Origin: Actinomadura atramentaria DSM 43919
Lineage (GTDB): Bacteria > Actinomycetota > Actinomycetes > Streptosporangiales > Streptosporangiaceae
DNA: 64,000 nt
Direction of reading: 5' to 3'
Assembly (NCBI RefSeq): GCF_000381885.1
Contig: NZ_KB907210.1
Span: 506,104-570,103, forward strand
The notes beneath the pieces were generated by a model. That model had not been told where the DNA came from. It searched no databases and was given only the letters and a program-made list of their open reading frames with translations. Of the stretch, positions 58,837 to 64,000 are shown in pieces; position 1 is the first letter of the stretch; each line of letters begins with the position of its first letter. The translations under genes were made by a program, and so were the position numbers.

Positions 58837-59697
58837 TCAGGACGCGACCGGCCAGCCGGCGTCGTCCAGGCCGCGGGTCAGCTCCAGCGCGCGGCGCGCG
58901 TCCGGCGAGTAGCGGTACCGCTCGGGGAGGACGCGCGTCGTGCGGTACAGGCCCTTGAGCGTCAGCGTGGCCGCCAGGTCGGACGTGGGCAGGCCCGGCA
59001 GCCCGTACATCCGCCGCGCCCAGCGGGGCAGCGTGGACACCACGAGCGTCCCGACGGCGGGGGCGGCGAGCTTGAGCGGCAGCATCCTGCGCGGGACGGC
59101 CGGGTTGAACATGCGGCGCAGGCCCAGCCGGGCCTCGTCGCAGGCGAAGATGTCGCGGCGCATCATCGCGTAGTAGTCCCGCATCTCCGCGACGGACGCG
59201 GGCACGTCCGCCGGGTCGAGGCCGACGACGGCCGCGGCCCGGCGCTGCTCGTCCACGAACGCGTCGGCGTCGGCGCGGGTGAGCGGCACCCCGGCGCGGC
59301 GCGCGATGTCGAGGTAGGAGTCGACCTCGCCGAGGTGGACCCACAGCAGGTTCTCCGGGTCGTCCACCGGGAACGCCTCGCCGGTGCGCGGGTCGGTGCC
59401 GGTGAGCTTGGAGTGGAGTTTGCGGACGCGGCGGCCGATGCGCTCGACCTCGTCGCGGGTGCCGTAGGTGCGGACGCGGACGAACTCGACGGTCCGGGCG
59501 AGCCGCGACCAGGCGGCGCTCGGGTCCATCAGCTCGGAGTTCTGCGCGGTGCCCCACATCGTCCGGGGATGCAGCGCCTGGAGCAGCAGCGCGCGCACGC
59601 CGCCGACGATCAGCACCGGCTCGCCCATGACGTGCCAGGTCACCGACCCGGGACCGAAGAGGCCGTAGTCCTCGTCCCCGCGTTCGCTCTCCCGCAC
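58837..59697 (-). CDS. MpaB/DUF2236 family oxygenase-like protein
   Basis: A 286-residue protein. It has YGLFGPGSVTWHVMGEPVLIVGGVRALLLQALHPRTMWGTAQNSE, RTVEFVRVRTYGTRDEVERI, RVRKLHSKLTGTDPRTGEAF, LLWVHLGEVDSYLDIARRAG, and FACDEARLGLRRMFNPAVPRRMLP. This is the heme-binding DUF2236/MpaB family, in which latex-clearing and rubber oxygenase-type relatives use conserved His and Arg residues for heme. The enzyme reaction in most members is unknown. GTG 59697 is chosen because GAGAGGGG lies 6-7 nt upstream. It is convergent with the MFS exporter and downstream of ggt on the same strand. Confidence 0.87.
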   Translation of the reverse strand: MRESERGDEDYGLFGPGSVTWHVMGEPVLIVGGVRALLLQALHPRTMWGTAQNSELMDPSAAWSRLARTVEFVRVRTYGTRDEVERIGRRVRKLHSKLTGTDPRTGEAFPVDDPENLLWVHLGEVDSYLDIARRAGVPLTRADADAFVDEQRRAAAVVGLDPADVPASVAEMRDYYAMMRRDIFACDEARLGLRRMFNPAVPRRMLPLKLAAPAVGTLVVSTLPRWARRMYGLPGLPTSDLAATLTLKGLYRTTRVLPERYRYSPDARRALELTRGLDDAGWPVAS

Positions 59698-59858
59698 GGT
59701 CAGCCCCTCTCGCCGAACGTTCCCGGCGGCGCGCCCGTCCCGTGGCGGGGCGCTCTCTCTCCGGGCCGAGGAAACCACGCCCGCCACGGTAACCGAAGAC
59801 TTACATTCCCGTTTATGACGTGGGTCACACCCGAGGTGACACGTCCGTCGCCGCGCGG
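59698..59858 (-). promoter_or_regulatory. Region between the MpaB-like gene and ggt
   Basis: It contains an A/T-richer patch around 59790-59820 (ACTTACATTCCCGTTTATGA), unusual for this genome, and a short dyad GTCAC-n7-GTGAC (59823-59839). TACCGT on the minus strand (59787-59792) is a possible -10 for the MpaB-like gene. None of this is certain. Confidence 0.35.
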
Positions 59859-61655
59859 TCAGCGGGCCGGGCGGACGGCCAGCGCGCTGCCGCCGCCCCG
59901 CCGGACCGGCTCCGCGACGGCCTGGACGAGTCCGGGCCGCAGGAACTCCAGCGCCGTCGCCGCCCCGATCACCCCGGCGGGCGGCCCCGGGAACTCGGCG
60001 ACGTCGTGGCCCAGCGCGGCGAGTTTCGCCTTGTACCGCGCGATGAACGCGGGCTCGGCGAACACCTGCGCGGTGTTGCGCTGCGTCGCGCGGGGCGCGG
60101 CGAGCGCGGCGGGCAGGTCCATGCCGAGGTCGAGGCGGTTCAGCAGGATCTGGAGGACGGTCGTGGGGATCGTCGAGCCGCCGGGCGTCCCGACCGCGAA
60201 CCGTGGGCGGCCGTGGTCGAGGACGATCGTCGGGGCCATGCTGCTGCGCGGCCGCTTGCCGGGGCCGGGCAGGTTCGGGTCGTGCGGCGCGCCGGGCGCG
60301 GGCGGCTGGAGCGTGAAGTCGGTCAGCTCGTTGTTGAGCAGGAAGCCCCGGCCGGGAACCGTCAGGCCGCTGCCGCCGAACTGCTCCAGCGTGACGTTGT
60401 ACGCGACGACGTTCCCCCACCGGTCCGCGACGACGAGATGCGTCGTCTGCTGGCCTTCGTACGGCGTCGGCGCGGCGACGCCGGGCGCGGTGCAGCCCGG
60501 CCGCGCCGGATCGCCGGGCGCGACGGGCGCGGGCGCGGCCTTCGCGGGACCGACCAGGCACGCGCGCCCTTCCGCGAACCTCTTCGACAGGAGCGCGCGC
60601 AGCGGGACGTCCTCCTGCGCCGGGTCGCCCACGTACCGGTTGCGGTCGGCGTAGGCGAGCTTGGACGCCTCCAGGTAGGCGTGCAGGACCGCGACCGGGT
60701 CGCGCCGGTCGGGGCGCAGCGCGGCGATGATGTTCAGCGCCTCCCCGACCGTCGAGCCGCCCGACGACGACGGCGGCGCGCCGTACACGTCCAGGCCCTC
60801 GTAGCGGACGCGCGTCGGCGGCGGTGTCAGCGCGCGGTAGGCGGCGAGGTCGCGGACCGTCATCCGGCCGGGCCGGACCTTCCGCGCCGCCGCCGGATCG
60901 ACGGGCGGCCGCGCGACGGTCGCCGCGACCTCCGCGCCGAGCCCGCCGCCGTACAGCCAGGACGGGCCGCGCCGCGCCAGCTCCCGGTACGTCGCGGCGA
61001 GGTCGGGGTTGCGGAACGTGGACCCGACGCGCGGCGGTTCGCCGCCGGGCAGGAACAGCTTCCGCGTCGGCACGATGTCGGCGAACCGCGCCTGGTTGAC
61101 CGCCGCCTGGTCGTGGAACTCCTGGTCGACGGTGAACCCGCGCTCGGCGACGCGGATCGCGGGCCGCAGCAGCGCGCCGAGCGGGCGGCTGCCGAACTCG
61201 CGCAGCCCGCGGTCCCACTGGGCGACGGTGCCGGGGACGCCGACGCTGAGTCCGCTGGTCACGGCGTCGTCGAACGGGAGCGCCTGCCCGGTGGCGGGGT
61301 CCACGAACGCGTCGTCGCGGGTCGCGCGCGGGGCGGTCTCGCGCCCGTCGACCGTCTCGACGCGGCCGGTGCGCGCGTCGTAGTGGACGAGGTACCCGCC
61401 GCCGCCGATCGCGGCGACGAACGGCTCGGTGACGCCGAGCGTCGCGGCGGCGGCGACGGCCGCGTCCATCGCGTTGCCGCCGTCCTTGAGGACTTCCAGC
61501 GCGGCGCGGCTGGCGTCGAGGTCCACGGTGGCGACCGCGCCGCCGTAGCCGGTGGCGACGGCCTGCCGGGCGTCGGCGCGGGCGGGGGCCGGCACGAGCC
61601 AGGCGGCGGCGGTGACGGCGGCGGTGACCAGGGCGAACGTCGTGCGGCGGGACAC
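59859..61655 (-). CDS. ggt: Gamma-glutamyltranspeptidase
   Basis: A 598-residue exported enzyme that cleaves gamma-glutamyl bonds, for example in glutathione-like or polyglutamyl compounds, and self-processes into two subunits. A signal peptide (FALVTAAVTAAAWLVPAPARA) is at the start. ALEVLKDGGNAMDAAVAAAATLGVTEPF is the conserved N-terminal region. PYEGQQTTHLVVADRWGNVVAYN contains the catalytic Thr of the small subunit (about residue 390). GFLLNNELTDFT and KRPRSSMAPTIVL follow. GTG 61655 is chosen because AGGAGG lies 5 nt upstream and it starts the signal peptide; the longer frame is rejected. Confidence 0.95.
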   Translation of the reverse strand: MSRRTTFALVTAAVTAAAWLVPAPARADARQAVATGYGGAVATVDLDASRAALEVLKDGGNAMDAAVAAAATLGVTEPFVAAIGGGGYLVHYDARTGRVETVDGRETAPRATRDDAFVDPATGQALPFDDAVTSGLSVGVPGTVAQWDRGLREFGSRPLGALLRPAIRVAERGFTVDQEFHDQAAVNQARFADIVPTRKLFLPGGEPPRVGSTFRNPDLAATYRELARRGPSWLYGGGLGAEVAATVARPPVDPAAARKVRPGRMTVRDLAAYRALTPPPTRVRYEGLDVYGAPPSSSGGSTVGEALNIIAALRPDRRDPVAVLHAYLEASKLAYADRNRYVGDPAQEDVPLRALLSKRFAEGRACLVGPAKAAPAPVAPGDPARPGCTAPGVAAPTPYEGQQTTHLVVADRWGNVVAYNVTLEQFGGSGLTVPGRGFLLNNELTDFTLQPPAPGAPHDPNLPGPGKRPRSSMAPTIVLDHGRPRFAVGTPGGSTIPTTVLQILLNRLDLGMDLPAALAAPRATQRNTAQVFAEPAFIARYKAKLAALGHDVAEFPGPPAGVIGAATALEFLRPGLVQAVAEPVRRGGGSALAVRPAR

Positions 61656-61729
61656 GGGGGCCTCCTGCGGATCACACGGGTCTGCGTTCACCGTTTCACC
61701 GATCCGCGGCGATGGCCAGCCGCGCGGAC

Positions 61730-61769
61730 TGGACATCCGGGACTGTTCCGACGTATTCTCGATTCGAGA
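61730..61769 (+). promoter_or_regulatory. Promoter and palindromic operator of the Nudix operon
   Basis: TGGACA (61730-61735) and TATTCT (61754-61759) are separated by 18 nt, the best promoter match in the window. The perfect palindrome TCTCGA-T-TCGAGA (61757-61769) overlaps the -10 and the expected start point, as for a repressor. A weaker dyad, CTCA-n3-TGAG, lies at 61774-61784. Confidence 0.7.
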
Positions 61770-61801
61770 TTAACTCAGGTTGAGAACGACAGGAGGCGGC
61801 G

Positions 61802-62617
61802 ATGACCCGCGACGAGGCCGGATTCCTCGCGTCCTACGACCCGCGCGCCTACGACCCCGTCGCGGTGACCGTGGACGTCGTCGCGCTGACGATCCGCGAC
61901 GGCGCGCTGTCGGTCCTGCTCGTCCGCCGCGCGCACCCGCCGTTCGCGGACGCGTGGGCGCTGCCCGGCGGGTTCGTCGTCGCGGGCGGCGCGGACGGCG
62001 GCGGCGAGGACCTGCCGGACGCGGCCGTCCGCGAGCTGGCCGAGGAGACCGGCCTCGCCGCCGCCGACGCCGCGCTGGACCGCCTGCACCTGGAGCAGCT
62101 CGGCACCTACGGCGCGCCCGGCCGCGACCCCCGGATGCGCGTCGTGTCCGTCGCCTACCTGGCGTTCGCGCCCGCGCTGCCCGACCCGGCGGCGGGCGGC
62201 GACGCGGCCGACGCGGCGTGGACGCCGGTCGCCGCGCTCGGCCTGACGGCGGCGGGCGCGCAGCCGCCCGGCACGACCCGCCCACTGGCGTTCGACCACG
62301 CGCGCATCCTCGCGGACGGGCTGGAGCGCGCCCGCGCGAAGCTGGAGTACACGCCGCTGGCGACGGCGTTCTGCGCCGCCGAGTTCACGATCCCCGAGCT
62401 GCGCGCCGTCTACGAGGCGGTGTGGGGCGAGGAGCTGCACGCGGGCAACTTCCACCGGAAGGTCCTGTCCGTCCCGGGCTTCGTGGAGGGGACGGGCGGC
62501 ACCTCGGACGCGCCCGGCCGGCGCGGCGGCCCCCGCCCGCGCCTGTATCGGGCGGGCGACGCGCGCCTGCTGCACCCGGCGCTGCTGCGGCCGAGCCGGG
62601 AGGAGGAGGTCCGGTGA
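61802..62617 (+). CDS. Nudix hydrolase with C-terminal winged helix (NrtR-like)
   Basis: A 271-residue protein. Residues 20-150 are a Nudix fold with the box WALPGGFVVAGG...AVRELAEETGL, where the RELxEExG core is intact, so hydrolase activity may be kept. Residues 165-235 read FDHARILADGLERARAKLEY, then TPLATAFCAAEFTIPELRAVYEAVWGEELHAGNFHRKVL, which is the winged-helix domain of NrtR-type regulators that sense ADP-ribose or NAD-related ligands. The insertion GGADGGGEDLP inside the Nudix box is longer than normal. AGGAGG precedes the ATG at 61802. It may repress its own operon through the palindrome upstream. No NAD biosynthesis gene is in the operon. Confidence 0.85.
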   Translation: MTRDEAGFLASYDPRAYDPVAVTVDVVALTIRDGALSVLLVRRAHPPFADAWALPGGFVVAGGADGGGEDLPDAAVRELAEETGLAAADAALDRLHLEQLGTYGAPGRDPRMRVVSVAYLAFAPALPDPAAGGDAADAAWTPVAALGLTAAGAQPPGTTRPLAFDHARILADGLERARAKLEYTPLATAFCAAEFTIPELRAVYEAVWGEELHAGNFHRKVLSVPGFVEGTGGTSDAPGRRGGPRPRLYRAGDARLLHPALLRPSREEEVR

Positions 62618-63612
62618 ACGCCGCCGAGGCGCTGGCCGAGATCGACGCGGCGCGCGGTCCCGCCGAGCTGTTCGGCGCGGACGCGGCCGAGGCGGAGCGG
62701 ACGTACCGGCGGCTCGCCCGCGTCCTGCACCCGGACGCGCCGGGCGGCGACGCGGCCGGGTTCGTCCGCCTCGGGGACCTGTGGCGCGCCTACCGGGGCG
62801 CGCGGACCATCACCACATCCCGCCGCGCGTACAGGCTCGGCCCGCCCGTCGCACGCGGCGACCTCGCCGTCCTGTACGCCGCCCCCGCCGACGACGGCAC
62901 GGACGCGGTCCTCAAGATGCCGCGCGACCCCGCCGACTCCGACCTGCTCGAACGCGAGGCGGCCGCGCTCCGGCGGCTGGCCGAACGCGGCGACCCACGG
63001 TACCTGCCGTACGTGCCGCGCCTGGTCGAGTCGTTCCGGCACCGGGACGCGGCGACGGGCGCGGAGCGGCGCGTCAACGCGCTGAACCGCCTCGACGGGT
63101 TCGTGTCGCTGGCCGACGTCCGCACCGCGTACCCGGCCGGGCTCGACGCGCGCGACGCGGCGTGGATGTGGCGGCGGCTGCTCGTCGCGCTGGGGTTCGC
63201 GCACCGCGCGGGCGTCGTCCACGGCGCGGTGCTGCCCGAGCACGTCATGATCCATCCGGCGGAGCACGGCGTGGTGCTCGTGGACTGGTGCTACAGCGCG
63301 CTGGACGGGGACCGGGTGCCCGCGCTCGTCGCACGGTACGCCGACCGGTATCCGCCGGAGGTCACCGGTAAGCGCCCGGCCGTGCCCGCCACGGACGTCC
63401 ATCTGGCGACGCTGTGCATGACCGACCTCATGGGCGACCGCGCGCCCGCCGAACTCGCCCGGTTCGCGCGCGGCTGCACGCTGCCGTCCCCCGCCGCGCG
63501 TCCCGGCGACGCCTGGGCGCTGCTCGGCGAACTCGACGAACTTCTCGAACGGCTGTACGGCCCGCGCCGTTTCCGTCCGTTCACGATGCCCCCTGCGAAG
63601 GAGAATCCCTGA
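62614..63612 (+). CDS. J-domain/protein-kinase-like (pseudokinase) fusion
   Basis: A 332-residue soluble protein. Residues 20-62 resemble the second half of a J domain, including the HPD motif (His39-Pro40-Asp41) in YRRLARVLHPDAPGGDAAGFVRLGDLWRAYR. Residues 72-310 follow the protein kinase fold: a Lys in DAVLKM (Lys101), a Glu in LLEREAAALRRL, a catalytic-loop region VVHGAVLPEHVMI (203-213) where HRD is HGA, and DWC in place of DFG (224-226). The catalytic Asp is absent and the loop Asn is His210, so phosphoryl transfer is doubtful; an ATP-binding scaffold role is more likely. The GTG overlaps the Nudix stop (GTGA) after a GGAGGAGG site. Confidence 0.78.
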   Translation: MNAAEALAEIDAARGPAELFGADAAEAERTYRRLARVLHPDAPGGDAAGFVRLGDLWRAYRGARTITTSRRAYRLGPPVARGDLAVLYAAPADDGTDAVLKMPRDPADSDLLEREAAALRRLAERGDPRYLPYVPRLVESFRHRDAATGAERRVNALNRLDGFVSLADVRTAYPAGLDARDAAWMWRRLLVALGFAHRAGVVHGAVLPEHVMIHPAEHGVVLVDWCYSALDGDRVPALVARYADRYPPEVTGKRPAVPATDVHLATLCMTDLMGDRAPAELARFARGCTLPSPAARPGDAWALLGELDELLERLYGPRRFRPFTMPPAKENP

Positions 63613-64000
63613 TGGGAAGCGGAACCTGGTCCACCGACGTCTACAGCGCCGCCGAGAGCTACCGCCGGTCCACCGGCGCGAGCGCGTTCGCGTACAGCGA
63701 CTCCGGCGCGACCTCGACGCACCCGTCGCTCGACCCGAAGGGCGTCGCCCTGCGCGAGAGCCGCGATTCGGACGAGCACCCCGAATCGGTCGGCATCGCC
63801 GTCCTGTTCGACGTGACCGGCTCGATGGGCGGCGTCCCGCGCGCCCTCCAGCAGAAGCTCCCGGGCCTGCTCGGGCTGCTGCTGCGCAAGGGCTACGTCG
63901 AGCACCCGCAGATCCTGTTCGGCGCGGTCGGCGACGCGACGTGCGACCGCGCGCCGCTCCAGATCGGCCAGTTCGAGGCCGACAACCGGATGGACGACGA
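63612..64000 (+). CDS. von Willebrand A-domain protein, 5' part
   Basis: Only the first 129 codons are in the window. It begins MGSGTWSTDVYSAAESYRRS and reads VGIAVLFDVTGSMGGVPRAL with the metal-dependent adhesion (MIDAS) motif DxTxS at about residues 67-71. ILFGAVGDATCDRAPLQIGQ follows, with the third MIDAS Asp in GDAT. No signal peptide is present, so it acts inside the cell. Its ATG shares one base with the stop of the pseudokinase gene (TGATG), so the three operon genes are translationally coupled. Similar vWA proteins occur in other actinomycetes as I recall them. The C-terminus is outside the window. Confidence 0.8.
   Translation, partial: MGSGTWSTDVYSAAESYRRSTGASAFAYSDSGATSTHPSLDPKGVALRESRDSDEHPESVGIAVLFDVTGSMGGVPRALQQKLPGLLGLLLRKGYVEHPQILFGAVGDATCDRAPLQIGQFEADNRMDD

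Noticed and set aside
1..64000. Prophage, insertion sequence or integrated element
   Set aside because: No integrase, transposase, tRNA-associated attachment site or phage structural gene was seen; the accessory genes sit between intact housekeeping genes.

Overview
The window is chromosomal DNA of a very high-GC actinomycete, most like Actinomadura and relatives (Thermomonosporaceae). The reasons are GC-saturated third codon positions, GTG and TTG starts, coenzyme F420 enzymes (NADPH:F420 reductase, luciferase-like monooxygenase), a GlnA/GlnE/GlnA2 nitrogen module, and many genes whose -10 box lies only 6-8 nt before the start codon, which is the signature of leaderless actinobacterial mRNAs. 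The genus is an inference. No tRNA, rRNA, CRISPR, insertion sequence, integrase or phage gene was found.

Region 1 (1-22.1 kb) is conserved backbone whose order resembles the Rv2206-Rv2225 region of M. tuberculosis: DUF3043 protein, aldo/keto reductase, cobU-cobS (late cobalamin synthesis), pepA, lpdA-sucB (2-oxoacid dehydrogenase E3 and E2), lipB and lipA (which make the lipoyl group carried by SucB), DUF4191, RDD protein, glnA behind a textbook GlnR box, two PAP2-family membrane proteins, then glnE and glnA2 on the other strand. LipB, LipA, SucB and Lpd act on one cofactor. GlnE adenylylates GlnA.

Region 2 (22.4-28.2 kb) is accessory: a polar amino-acid ABC importer, a class I terpene synthase, an ArsR/DUF5937 regulator and an MFS exporter. 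Region 3 (28.2-39.6 kb) returns to housekeeping: nadE, a PAS-GAF-SpoIIE-HATPase phosphatase, panB, a K+ channel with RCK domain, F420 reductase, map and a helix-hairpin-helix membrane protein. Region 4 (39.6-61.7 kb) mixes stress, transport and metabolism: a LigD-like phosphoesterase fused to a dead ligase domain, a baeRF protein, a TetR/F420-monooxygenase pair, a two-component system beside CopC and CopD-CtaG, an XRE-TPR regulator, hydroxyisourate hydrolase with a purine permease, glycerate kinase, alanine dehydrogenase, CsoR, a MarR/EmrB efflux pair with twin palindromic operators, an MpaB-type oxygenase and gamma-glutamyltranspeptidase.

Region 5 (61.7 kb to the end) is the most unusual gene set: a translationally coupled operon of a Nudix-winged-helix protein, a J-domain/pseudokinase fusion and a von Willebrand A protein cut by the window edge, with a strong promoter overlapping a perfect palindrome.

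The most unusual non-coding structure is 30,016-30,624. The stop codons of the convergent genes nadE and the SpoIIE phosphatase are the outer ends of a 40-bp inverted repeat (37/40 identical), which encloses a minisatellite of five identical 44-bp units. Pieces of the same repeat family recur at 3.6-3.8, 8.4 and 12.9 kb.
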